Source: Przewalskia tangutica (Eukaryota; Streptophyta; Magnoliopsida; Solanales; Solanaceae). From it: DNA of 64,000 bases. Within the stretch, counting starts at the first letter, position 1; the number at the start of each line of letters is the position of its first letter. The stretch lies in the NCBI GenBank assembly GCA_029844215.1, contig CM056730.1, positions 54,696,924 through 54,760,923 on the forward strand, in the 5' to 3' direction. The translations under genes and the position numbers were made by a program. Of this stretch, positions 46,530 through 57,789 are shown piece by piece. The notes under the pieces are model-generated. The model saw only the letters and a program-made list of their open reading frames with translations, did not search any database and was not told the origin of the DNA.

Positions 46530-46604
46530 ATTATTGAGCTTAAGCGTGAGGCATTCGTAAGTATTATTCGAGCTTAAGCGTGAGGCATTGCCGTAAGTAT
46601 TATT
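46530..46604 (-). repeat. 33-bp tandem repeat, two units
   Basis: Two units of the array that has three units at 39266-39372. Confidence 0.8.
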
Positions 46605-47332
46605 GTAAAATATCATGCTTTAGGAAGAATCACATACCTTACCGTGAAAACCACACCTTGAGTTGAATATGTCGCGCGCAGAGAGTCAGCCTATAATAGT
46701 CACAGATATCTATTAAAGACTACTCTGAAGGTCATTCTAAACAGGGGGTTCATAATTCTACGGTAAGTCGGGCAGCACTTCCCTACCCGGTGAGCTATAT
46801 AAGTCTACTGTGAAAACAGTCCTATGTAAGTACAGTTTGATTATTCTTCTTTTAAACCCTTCTAAGTGATTAATACTTCAATTCTATTCTGTGATATACT
46901 TCTAAGTATTTATACTTATCCTTATACTACAACAGTATATATTTTCTAATTCAAAAGAGGGTTAGGATTAGTTACCTCGGTAAGCCCAATAATATCCTAG
47001 AAAAAGTCGCGCCTGAGCAAGGTTTTGCTCCTAAGTTGTATGCTCCAAGAACCCTAGAAGTTCTTCACAACTTCTACTAAGTACTAAGGTATTTGGGCTA
47101 GGGTATTTTGGGCATTATAACGATACAAGAAGGTAACTTTTCTACCAAGGGAGGGTAGATTTTTGGCTAGGCTGGGGGGCCTCGGCCAACTACTAGGCTA
47201 GAGAGGGGTATTCGGCCAGGGCCTTCGAGGAGGGGGAGGTGTTTTTGGACGAGAAGACTACAAAGGGAGAGGAGAGGATATTTCAAGACTTGGAAGATTT
47301 GTGGATGAAGAACTCTTCATCTCTAAGGGGGG

Positions 47333-47340
47333 TATTTATA
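47333..47340 (-). promoter_or_regulatory. U3 TATA box, 5' LTR of F
   Basis: TATAAATA on the element strand with a GGCCATTGGTTGGCC box upstream. This is the copy that would drive F. Confidence 0.65.
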
Positions 47341-47747
47341 GGTCAAGCCTTGGCCAACCAATGGCCAAGATGAAGACAAGTGCAAGGCAAGTGTAGGGTG
47401 AGGATTAACTAAACACAAATATCCTACCAACCCTTGACTTGTGCACAAGGCACAAAAAACGTGCCTTGGCTCTCCAATTTCGTCCATGGACGATTCAAGT
47501 CCATCAATGGGAGGGTGCCAAGTGTTGCCCTCCCGTTGGTCCAAAATGTTTCGTCTCTCGGAAAAATCCGCAAAAATAAGAAATGGCATAGCCGGAATTT
47601 ACTCTACGAAAGCTGTGGAAACGTTTCGTCGGAAAACGATTCTTTTAGTGAGTTGTGTACAAAATAAAACGTCAAAGGCTTATCTTTAAGGCAAGACTTT
47701 CGTACGTATTTCCTTACGTACATACTCTGGAAATACGGGGTATAACA

Positions 47748-47752
47748 GTATA
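47748..47752. repeat. Target-site duplication GTATA, right (element F)
   Basis: Second GTATA. The LTR of C resumes after it. Confidence 0.93.
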
Positions 47753-48454
47753 AAAGAAGAGAATTGAACTGTACTTACATAGGACTGTATTTACAGTATA
47801 CTTGTGTAGTTTGACGGGTAGGGAAATGATGCCCAATTTTCCGTAGAATAGAGAACCCTCTGCTTAGAATATTCTACAGAGTAGTCCAAACGTTGATAGA
47901 CGTATTTGACTATTATAGGTTGATACTCTGCGCGCGATATATTCGACTTGGCAGGTGGATTTCGCCGAGGAGGTATGTGATTCTTCCTATCCTCTTGAGC
48001 ATGATATTTTTAAAATATATATATAGTACGGTAGACGTACGTGTGTTAACTGAACATGGTTTTACTTTGATGTCTTTTGACTTGAGTCTAAATAATAAGA
48101 ATCTTGAAGTATTTCAAAAGAATTATGAATCATTTTTGAAAGAAGAGTAATACTTGGTTTTTAAACAAAAAGCTTAAGAGTTATACTAGTTTTATGGGAA
48201 GTTAGGTATAACGACTTAAGAAAGATAAAAGGAACGGTTTACTTATTTGTTTATGAACGCCTTGTATTGATTTCTGGAAAGTGTAGTAAGATGGTTTGAT
48301 AAGTATACACGTTACGATGCTACGTGTGTCTTGTGATGTTTGTGTGAGGGGGTTATTCTTGTTGTGCTTACGTTATTAAACGATAAGACCGTTGTACTGC
48401 TATTATATCACATACCCCACTGACTTGTTATGATGCCGAGGACTTGCCACCCTC
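47753..48454 (+). repeat. 3' LTR of element C, second part
   Basis: Continues the C LTR from 38087, with a conserved GTAGAATA...TATTCTAC stem-loop at 47843-47878. It is cut by H at 48455. The rest of the LTR must lie beyond the window. Confidence 0.82.
48450..48454. repeat. Presumed target-site duplication CCCTC, left (element H)
   Basis: Five bases before the TGTTATACCCCG start of H. The partner would lie beyond base 64000, so this is untested. Confidence 0.5.
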
Positions 48455-51400
48455 TGTTATACCCCGTAGTTCCAGGGTATGTATGCGAGGACGTACGTAC
48501 GAGAATACGACATTGAAATTGGAAAGGAAGAAAGAGGTGATTTTTCCACGGAAAAGTTTCCGGTTTTTGTGAAGAAAAAAGGTTCGTTAATGGGAATTGG
48601 ATTCCCAGATTTGGTATTCGGACTTCTTGGAATATTAGAGAATTATGGAATTTTATTTTTCGGAAATGGTCACGTGGGGCCCACGGGAGAAATTTACGGT
48701 TTTGTGGGGCCCACTTTGTTTTCGAGATTTTGGCCATTGTGGATATTTTCGGAAGATGAAATATTTTGGACGAGTAGGAGGGCGACACGTGTCACCCCTA
48801 GGTGGCTTGGCGAATATTATTTGTGCACAACACCGATTAAGTCGTTTTCGGCGAAGCGTTTTACACACTCGCGTAGGATAAATTCCGGCTATGTCATTTC
48901 TAATTTTTGCGGATTTTTCAGAGGCGAAACACTTTGGGCGGCGAGAGGCGACACTTGTCACCTCGATTGATGGACTTGGCGTCCGTTGGGACGATTGGAT
49001 AGCCATTTTTGTCTTGGAGTTGGTAGGATATTTTGTGTGCAAGTTGGCTAGGTACACGTGCCCAAATCTTGGCCTTACACTTGCCTTGCACTTGGCATAA
49101 TCTTGGCCATTGGTTGGCCATCCCTTGACCTATAAATACCCCTCTTGTGATGAAGAGTTCTTCGTCCACAAACAAACTTTCAAGTCTAAAATCCTCTCCT
49201 CTCCCTTAAGCCTTTTAGTCAACACACCTCCCCTCGAGAAGCTTAGCGAGGCTAATCCTCTAGCCTAGCCGAAATCTACCCACTCCCTTGGTAGAAATGT
49301 TGCCTTCTAGTATTGTTATAATACCCAAATTACCCTAGACCAAACCCCTTAGTACTTAGTTGAAGTTGTGAAGAACTTCTAAGGGTTCTTGGAGCGCATT
49401 GGAGCGTGCGGAGTATGAGCTAAAACCTTGCTCGGGCGCGACTTTTATCTAGGATATTATTGGGCTTACCGAGGTAAATAACCTTATCCTCCTTTTGTAA
49501 TTAGAATATACGTACTGTAGAAGTATAGGAATAAGTATTAATACTTAGAAGGATATTAAAGAATAGAATTGAACTGATATCACAGTAGAAGGGTTTAAAA
49601 GAAGAATAATAGAACTGTACTTACATAGGACTGTTTTCACAGTAGACTTGAGTAGCTCACCGGGTAGGGAAGTGCTGCCCAAATGTCCATAGAATAGCGA
49701 ACCCTCTGCTTAGAGCTTTATGCAGATCTGATCAGAGCGTTGATAGGCGTGTTGGTATTATAGGTCGATCATTGCGCGACATATTCAACTTGGCGGTGGA
49801 TTTCGAGAAGGTATGTGATTCTTCCTATCCTCTTGAGCATGATATTTTAAAGAATATGTATATAGTACGGTGAGCGTCGTGTGTTAACCGAATAATAATT
49901 ACGGCAATGTCTTGGACTTAAGCTTTGAATAATAAATCTGGCAATGTCTTTTGACTTAAGCTGAATAAAAAGAATCAAGTAGTTCAAAAGAATTAAGAAA
50001 CCTTTTAAGAGTAACACTTGGTTTTAAAAGCTTAAGAGTTATACTAGCTTTATGGGAAGTTAGGTATACCGGCTTAAGAGTGATAAAAAAGAATGATTTA
50101 TTGATTTAAGTACATAAGAGACTTGACTTAATTATACTAATGTGAAAAAGTGTGAAACCTCATTCGTGAGTAAATAGTATTTTGGTTTTCAAAAGGAATG
50201 ATGTTTTACCGATCGAGAATGAATGTCGAACAAACCACAGCGCTAATAAAGGAAATGTTTTGACTAATAAAGTATTATTAAAACAGTAGAAACTTCCATC
50301 TGCATAGGAGCTAAGATGAGACAAAATGATATTACATTTCCTAGATCATGGTCTTTGTAATAAGATTGTTATGAACAATAATAACCTACTCACACATAAG
50401 GTATATGTTTCTCAAATTGTTTTAAAGGATTAAAACTATGAACTACGAAACCTTTCGAAAATGAGAAACTTGAGTAATTGAAATTAGGCAAACTTGAGCG
50501 TTGGGAAAATAATGTTGTTACTTGATTTTACAAAGAGAAGTGTTTTGATTTACTTCAAAAGATAATCACTCTATTTTTATACTACGGGTATTGTGTGACT
50601 TTTGTGAAAGAAACGGATCTTTTAAAGAGTAATACATGAAGTACTTTGGGGCTAAAAACCGAACTTGTTAACATAATGTAGAAAGTACCTTGTGTGAATA
50701 ACTTGATTGTATTGATTTGTGATAGTCTTGTAATACTTTCTTGTTGACTTGATAAGTAAACATGTTAGGATGCTACGTGAGTTAGTATCTTGTGATGTTT
50801 GTGTAAAAGGGTTTTCCCTTGTTGTGCTTAGGTTGTTTAACGATAAGCTGTTATGTTAATATTATATCACTCATGATTCCGGGGGTTAAGCTGCCCTCCG
50901 ATGCGGGGTAGACTCAGGCGGGTCTAGTGACCTATGATTCGAGAATACCTTATGCAGTGCAGTATGGCCTATCTTGAGCTGCGGGAGTTCGAGTTAGTAT
51001 GCGGCCCCTGTGGTCATGCGGTCTTTGTGGCCATGCGGACGGCGAGTCCAGGACGCTGCCGGGGAGTAGCTACCCTCGATGCGGGTAATACCTCATGCGG
51101 GCCATTGGAGTGGCCCATGCGGAGCTACGGAAAGTTCCAGGGCTAGACGCGCACATTAGATACTGCGGGCGAGTGGCTAGCTTTGATCATGTGACGGTCT
51201 AGACAGATCTCATGATCTGATTCTGACCTTGTTTATCTTGTGGGTTTTAGTAGTCGGCTATGCCTTCGTACTTACCGTGCGGTTTTATGATGACTTTGAG
51301 GCGTGAGTCCACGACTTGGCGTATTGCTTAATTATTGTGAGCGTAGTTTTGGTTATCATACATGTCTCTGCTTTGTATAGACTACTATGATTTCATTTCT

Positions 51401-51826
51401 GATATTTTGATTTCACATACTTGGTACTGTCTTGACCTCCTTGGAAGTGCGTTCATCCGCGGTAAAGGTACTCCTCCGTTGATCCGTTCTTAGGATCACC
51501 GTTTGGCGTTGGAAAAGCTCCGTTTCTCGGAGGCTTAGCATTTTGGTATGGTCCTGTCTTTGTATATATTTGCATTCAGTGTTATGGCGGTGACCTGTCC
51601 CGCCATTGTTGTTTTAAACTCTTAGAGTGCAGTAGACTGTTGTAAGGTTGGGATGTAGCTGTTCATTTTGGGGTATTTATATACATTTATGCGAAAGTCA
51701 ACTTTTACGAAGCGTGTCTTAATTATCTTGTTTCATATCTTGGTTGTTTTATATTCCGTGATTTCTCGATGTATGACTACTTGGGTGCGGATAAGGCACG
51801 ATCCACGAGCCCGGGCAGTCGTGACA
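48455..51826 (+). repeat. 5' LTR of element H
   Basis: This LTR is 3372 bp. It starts TGTTATACCCCGTAGTTCC and ends GCAGTCGTGACA. It includes a CCAAT/TATA promoter near 49105-49138 and the D/E/H-specific segment at about 50200-50450. A 163-residue open frame at 48479-48970 lies entirely in U3 and has no protein-like features. Confidence 0.9.
49131..49138 (+). promoter_or_regulatory. U3 TATA box, 5' LTR of H
   Basis: TATAAATA preceded by GGCCATTGGTTGGCC and followed by CCCCTC. Confidence 0.65.
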
Positions 51827-51830
51827 ACGA

Positions 51831-51841
51831 TGGTATCGAGT
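51831..51841 (+). other. Primer binding site of element H
   Basis: TGGTATCGAGT, four bases after the LTR. It is tRNA-iMet type with the shared departure and one more change. Confidence 0.7.
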
Positions 51842-52027
51842 AGTTAATCCTCGGAAAGTGTCTGACCGTATCTAGTAAGTCTTGATTATCGGTGTGTTGT
51901 GCACCACGCGATAATCGAGGAGGCTATAGGATATTTAGGATTGGTTTCCATTCTTCTCACTCTGAGATCGTGCTTTAGAGTCGTGTTATAAGTTGGACCC
52001 TCTAACGTATTCCTTTCCTTTACGGTG

Positions 52028-52358
52028 ATGCCTCGCGCCCTGGCAACCGGGCGAAGGCGAAGCGGTAGGGAGGCTGCGAGTGGAGTTGAGAGAGTTAGAA
52101 GGCAGCATGTGCCCAATCATCACTGAGGTGATGCTTCGTGCGAGGAGTTACGAGGCGTCGCGGCCGGCGAGTTTGTACTGGCGGCGATTCTCTGCGGCCA
52201 TGACATCTGGACCTTCAGTTCCACGAGTTGGAGCAGAAAATATGGATTGGAAGGAGACGACCCTGTTACTAGCAAGGGACTTGGCAGCCAGAGAGTATTT
52301 TATGTACCGATATACCAAGGATATTGATGATTATCTAAAGAAGGGTGGTGAGGAAGTA
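52028..52358 (+). pseudogene. gag: Element H gag, part before G
   Basis: The ATG at 52028 is in the usual gag position, but the frame moves. The open stretch 52080-52385 has RVGAENMDWKETTLLLARDL, the helix that precedes the Gag core in B. It then goes straight to MYRYTKDIDDYLKKG, the end of the core, so the Gag homology domain is deleted. G is inserted at the end of this stretch. Confidence 0.75.
52354..52358. repeat. Target-site duplication AAGTA, left (element G)
   Basis: AAGTA precedes TGTCACGACC and recurs at 62104-62108. Confidence 0.93.
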
Positions 52359-53540
52359 TGTCACGACCCGTTCCAGGGCCCGTGACTGGTGCCTTACCGG
52401 GGCACCCAAGTAGTCATACATCAGAGTAATCAGCGGAAATATAAAGCAAGACATGAAACAGTTTATAAAATAAGACACAGTTTAAGTGAGAAAACATCGC
52501 CTTTCGGCATATATATAAAAACATGGTTTAGCAGTTACATCCGAATCTTGTACTGCGAGACTCTGAGACCTCTAAGGAAATATACAACTATGGCGGGACG
52601 GGGCCCGCCATACCACTGGCATACAAAACTATCTCTGACGGGAGATCATACCCAGTAGAGCCTCGGAAAGGATGGAGCTCCGACACCAACGTAGAGATCC
52701 TAGGAATGTGGATCTAGCACTGCTTGCCTTACCTGCGGCATGAGCGCGGCCCCGAAGGAGGTCGATAACAGTACTAAGTATATGAAGCGTAAAATACTTA
52801 AATGAAACATATCATTTTAAAAGCAGTTTTGCAAGTATGTATGAAACAACGAGAAACGCGCATAGTGCCACATCAAACACAAGTGAAACAATAGGTAAAG
52901 TGTAACAGGTCTTTTATAGGCTGAGAATTATCGAAGCAGGGCCATTCGCCCATATCATCGTGCAAGCCTAATCACGAACTCCGAGTCGCATAGGCCACTC
53001 ACGTGGGCGCGTGAGGTATAACCCGCATCGGTAGCTACTCCTCGGCAACGTCACGGACTCGTTGTCGCATGGCCACATAGACCGCGTGAGGCATAACCCG
53101 CATACTAACACGGAACTCGTAGTTCCGCATAGGCCCCCGGACCGCGTGAGGTATTCTCGAATCATTGTCCTGCACCGCTGAGTCTACCCGCGTCGGAGCG
53201 ACTTAACCCGGTATCATCTCAAGAGGTGAGTGATAGTACACTAACATAACGAACATCTTTAAACAACATAAGCCTGACAAGAATACTCTTTTCACAACCA
53301 TTACAAGACACACATAGCATCATATCATGTCTACTTATCAAACCATCTTATTATTCTTCTCAATTCAATATAAGTATTTATAAACACATAGGCAATTGTT
53401 TCTTTTATCAATCTTAAGTGGTTATACTTAAGTTCCCATAAGGCTAGTATAACTCTTAAGCACATTTAAAAACCAATTAGTTCTCTTACATTAAAAAATG
53501 GTTCAGTATTCTTTTGAAATGCTTTCAGATCTTTATTATT

Positions 53541-53640
53541 CAGGCTTAAGCCGTGAGGCATTGCCGTAAGTGTTATTCAGGCTTAAGCCGTAAGTGTTAT
53601 TCAGGCTTAAGTCAAAGACATTGCCGTAGTTATATATATT
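53541..53640 (-). repeat. About 33-38-bp tandem repeat in 3' LTR of G
   Basis: Three imperfect units with CAGGCTTAAGCCGTGAGGCA. The counterpart is at 60882-60985. Confidence 0.75.
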
Positions 53641-54362
53641 GTAAAATATCATGCTTTAGAAAGAATCACATACCTTCTCAGCGAAAACCACCTGCCAAGT
53701 TGAATATGTCGCGCGCAGAGAGTCAGCCTATAATAGTCACAGATATCTATCAAAGACTACTCTGAAGGTCATTCTAAACAGAGGGTTCATAATTCTACGG
53801 TAAGTCGGGCAGCACTTCCCTACCCGGTGAGCTATATAAGTCTACTGTGAAAACAGTCCTATGTAAGTACAGTTTGATTATTCTGCTTTTAAACCCTTCT
53901 ACTGTGGTAACAGTTCAATTCTATTCTGTGATATTCTTCTAAGTATTTGATACTTATTCTAATACTACTACAGTAAGTATTCTCTAATTCAAAAGAGGGT
54001 TAGGATTAGTTACCTCGGTAAGCCCAATAATATCCTAGAAAAAGTCGCGCCTGAGCAAGGTTTTGCTCCTAAGTTGTATGCTCCAAGGAAGCCTTAGAAG
54101 TTCTTCACAACTTCTACTAAGTACTAAGGTATTTGGGCTAGGGTATTTTGGGCATTATAACAATACTAGAAGGCAACTTTTCTACCAAGGGAGGGGGGGT
54201 AGATTTCGGCTAGGCTAGGGGGGGGGGGGGAAGCCTCGGCCAAGGGTCACTTAGGCTAGAGGGGGAAGAGGGCTTGGACGAAATGGCTAACAAGGGAGAA
54301 GGGAGGATTTTCAAGACTTGGAAAGTAATTTGTGGATGAAGAACTCTTCATCTTAAGGGGGG

Positions 54363-54370
54363 TATTTATA
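54363..54370 (-). promoter_or_regulatory. U3 TATA box, 3' LTR of G
   Basis: TATAAATA on the element strand with CCATTGGTTGGCC upstream. Confidence 0.6.
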
Positions 54371-54770
54371 GGTCAAGAAGTGGCCAACCAATGGCCAAGA
54401 TTTAGACAAGTGCAAGGCAAGTGTAGGGTGAGGATTAACTATACACAAATATCCTACCAACTCCTTGACTTGTGCACAAGGCACAAAAAACGTGTTCCTC
54501 CTAGTCCAAATCGTCCAAATGGACGATTTCAAGTCCATCAATTGGAGGGTGACAAGTGTCGCCCTCCGTTAATCCAAAATGTTTCGTCTCTCGGAAAAAT
54601 CCGCAAAAAATTAGAAATGGCATAGCGGAATTTACCTACGAAAGTGGAAGCGTTTAGTCGGAAAACTATTCGTTTGTGAGTTGTGCCTAAAAAAACGTTT
54701 TGCCTAAACTTTAAGGCTAGACTTTTATGCGTATTCCCTTACGTACATACTGCGGAAATACGGTATAACA

Positions 54771-54801
54771 TTCTCCCCTTAGAAACATTCGTCCGAATGT
54801 T
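54771..54801 (-). other. PPT and pre-PPT hairpin of G
   Basis: On the element strand AACATTCG, a two-base loop, CGAATGTT, then AAGGGGAGAA before the 3' LTR. Confidence 0.8.
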
Positions 54802-54929
54802 CCTTCCCAAGACGATTAACGATAAGATTCTTCATAACTTAGCGATTGCAAATGCCACACGGCCACGTAACAACACTTGGCGAAAGCGATAGCGAAAATT
54901 TACAAGTAGGAAAGTGAATTACACGGAGG

Positions 54930-55179
54930 TGTGGGGAATAGGTGAGGATACTTCGCCTCATGTCCTCGCCGGCTTCCGCGTCATCTCCTCCGAGCTCGTT
55001 CGCCACAAGACTTTGTGGAAGCCACGTCCTTCGTCCGCACGCCTAACGACGATCGACTATCGCTATGGGAATCTCCTCATCGATAACCCCTCGGTCACTG
55101 GACATCGTCAATCGGGTGTACCACTAGATGGATCCCCGATACATCTCCTCGGATAGATACGTGAAAAACCGGATGCGCC
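54930..55179 (-). pseudogene. Element G chromodomain
   Basis: The minus-strand sequence matches F at 40660-40959 almost base for base: a GACATGAGG stretch near 54955, the CACAAAGTCTTGTGGC stretch near 55005 and the ATCGATAACCCC lead-in. It would bind modified histone H3. Frames are broken as in F but at partly different sites. Confidence 0.7.
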
Positions 55180-56409
55180 TCCAGATCGGACGGCAGATCC
55201 AACTCATGCAACCTTGCCTACCTGCGGACAATCTGAAGCGGCCCAATGTACCTGGTTTGAGTTTCCTTCTTCCGAATCTCATCACACCGCCATGGGTGAC
55301 ACTTCAGAGAAAACCCAATCATCAGCTGCGAACTCGGATGTCGGCGGCGATGATCTGCATCGACTTACATCGACTCGAGTTGTCAATAGCGCTCTCGGAT
55401 AAGCTTCACCTTATCCTTGCTGCACCAAATCTGGTCCCACTAGTGCACCTCGCCCACATCGAACCAACCTATAGGCGATCTGCACTTCCTCATACAAGGC
55501 CTCATAAGGCGCCATCGAATCTTTGGAGTGGTAGCTATTATTATACGCGAACTCAACTAGAGGCAAATGATCCTCCCAACTACCATGAAGTCAATAACAC
55601 GGGCTCGCAACATATCCTCGAGAGTGCGGATAGTGCGCTCTGCTGTCCGTGCATGCGTGGATGAAATGCGACTCGAGCTCACTGCGTCCTAAACCCCTCT
55701 GGAAGGACCTCGAAGTTAGCCGTGGCGGGCTCCACATGCGATATGATCGAAGTAGGGACTCCATGCAGTCTGACGATCTCTCGGATGTAAAGTCTGGCAT
55801 AATCCTCAGCCGAAAAAGTCGTCCTGACGGGAAGAAAGTGGGCTGATTTCGTCAGCCTGTCGACGATAACCCATATAGAATCATGTCTCCTCTGAGTGCG
55901 AGGTAATCAGGTGATGAAGTCCATGTTGATTACCTCCCACTTCGGTCGGGATCTCGATCAATGCGTAACAAACCACCAGGCCTCTGGTGCTCTACCTTCA
56001 CCTGCTGACAACACGGGCACTGAGCTACGAACTCTGCAACGTCTCTCTTCAAGCCATCCCACCAATACACAGATCTAAGGTCGTGGTACATCTTGGTCGA
56101 CCCCGGATGGATAGAGTAACGCTTGTGCGTGTGCTTCCCAGAACCTTGCCGAAGTCTGAAACATCCGGAACACCTGATCGCCCTCAAACCTTAGCACCCC
56201 ATGGTGCTACCTCGAGACCGCGCCTCACGAAGAGTCGTATCACGATATCGAATCAAAGTGGATCCTCGAGCTGTTGCCTCTTCACCTCGCCGACGATGGA
56301 AGACTCGGCAACCTCACGAACTCTAACCCCACCGCTATCGAGAATCAATCAAGCGGACACCAGGCTCGCTAAGCGATGCAAATCACGAACCATGTCCCTC
56401 CTCTCTAGT
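55180..56409 (-). pseudogene. Element G integrase
   Basis: The open frame 55930-56187 gives the zinc-domain half with YSIHPGSTKMYHDLRSVYWW and FVAQCPCCQQVKVEHQRPGG, where both cysteines of the CX2C pair are visible. The core and C-terminus follow down to about 55200 in shifted frames. The second catalytic Asp motif is garbled at a CAG-context site, as in F. The zinc domain is better preserved here than in F. Confidence 0.8.
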
Positions 56410-56899
56410 TGCACATCGATAGGCTCCCCGTCGACCTACGACTAAGGCATACGCCTGAACATTGGCCTTCCGGGTGGTACGGGATATCAACATCGTAATC
56501 CTTAAGCAACTCTAACCACCGTCTCGCCGTAAGTTCGGCTCCTGCGGTGAAGATATCTTGGAGGCTCTTGTGGTGCGTATAAATATCCACGTGAACCCAT
56601 TACAAATAGTGCCTCTAGATCTTCAAAGCGTGAATCACGGTGCGACTCCAAATCATGGGTGGGGTAGTTCCTCTCGTGTTTCTTGGTGTCGGGATGCATA
56701 TGCTATAACTCTGCCATCTGCATCAACACACATCCCAACCCGATGCACGGCGATCACAATACACAACATAACCGTCTGGACCCTCTGGAAGAGTAAGAAC
56801 GGGGGCGGTCGTCAGTCTCTCTTTCAGAAACTGGAAACCCCGCTCACAAGCATCATCCATCTGGAACTTGTGCGCCTACGAGTCGGCCTAGTCAATGGT
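56410..56899 (-). pseudogene. Element G RNase H
   Basis: MDIYTHHKSLQDIFTAGAEL and ARRWLELLKDYDVDIPYHPE are open at 56405-56590, with HERNYPTHDLES near 56640-56699. The T-H-H reading in place of T-D-H is shared with F. Other parts are in a different frame. Confidence 0.77.
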
Positions 56900-57789
56900 G
56901 CGAGATAGAAGCAAACTTCTCCACGAACGCCGATAATAACTGCAAGGCCCGAGCTGCGAACCTCTGCCGGAGTAGTAGGTCTAGGCCAAGTCTGTTGCCT
57001 CGATCTTGGCTGTATCCACTCGAATGCCATCGGCCAAGCAATATGCCCAAGAAACGCCATCAAGTCAACAAAACTCACATTTGGAAAACTTGGCGTCTGG
57101 CTAGTCTGGAGAAGCTGGCCAAGACCTCAAATGCTCGCGTGCTCCTGCTTTGGCGAGAATAAACCAAGATATCATCAATGAACACTATCACAAGCGTGTC
57201 AAAAATGGTTTGAACACTCGGTTCATCAAATCCATGAATCTGGCGGAGCATTGGTCAACAAAGACATGACCACGAACTCATAATGCGTCTGGGTCTGAAT
57301 GCGATCTAGGGACATCCACCTCTCGACTTCGCACTTTTGATGATAGCGATCGCAGATCAATCTTGAGAAACATCTCGCCACTCGCCTGGTCGAACAAATC
57401 ATCAATCACAGGAAGGGTATACGTTCTTAATGGTCACCTTGTTCACCGTAATCAACACATGCGCGGCGTCCGTCCTTCTTCTTCACGAACAATCTGGCGC
57501 TCCCGAGGAGATACACTAGGCTGATGAAGCCGCTTCTCGGTAAATCTCTGCTGATCCTTGACTCCTCAACTCGGCAGGCGCCATTCTGTATGGCGGAATG
57601 GAAAGAGGCCGAGTGTCTGGCAAAACGTCAATACAAAACTCGATCTCCTCTCGGGAGGATACGGGAGGTCATCCGAAACACGCCCGGGAACTCGTGACTC
57701 TGGGCGGTGAAAATCTGGTACGCGGCTTATCAAACACGAACGAGATGGTAGATATACCCTTCGCACCATCTTCCAGCCTTGAGGTAGGA
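56900..57789 (-). pseudogene. Element G reverse transcriptase
   Basis: The codons for VFIDDI are at 57168-57185. The fingers region with the KKKDG-type stretch lies near 57475-57490. A downstream connection region extends to about 56900. It would synthesise cDNA. Frame changes separate the parts. Confidence 0.78.

Larger units (their letters stand above)
38088..47747 (-). mobile_element. Element F: full-structure chromovirus, minus strand
   Basis: This 9660-bp element has LTRs of 2407 and 2392 bp, perfect GTATA duplications and a 4.86-kb interior. Read on the minus strand the interior gives PBS, gag, zinc knuckle, protease, RT, RNase H, integrase, chromodomain, hairpin and PPT, the order expected of Tekay-type chromoviruses. 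Many frameshifts break the polyprotein. With G it is the only element here that could descend directly from an enzyme-supplying copy. Confidence 0.94.
45356..47747 (-). repeat. 5' LTR of element F
   Basis: This LTR is 2392 bp and pairs with 38088-40494. Differences between the pair include swaps such as CTCTGG for CTACGG (39516-39522 against 46757-46763) and one tandem-repeat unit. Confidence 0.93.
52359..54770 (-). repeat. 3' LTR of element G
   Basis: This LTR is 2412 bp, from TGTCACGACC to ACGGTATAACA. It has G-rich runs near 54191 and 54220 that differ in length from the partner LTR, and a tandem repeat at about 53541-53640. Confidence 0.93.

Noticed and set aside
48479..48970. 163-residue plus-strand open frame
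   Set aside because: Lies wholly in U3 of the H LTR. The aligned parts of other LTRs are closed or frame-shifted.
55128..55664. 178-residue plus-strand open frame
   Set aside because: Antisense shadow of the integrase of G, which is on the minus strand.
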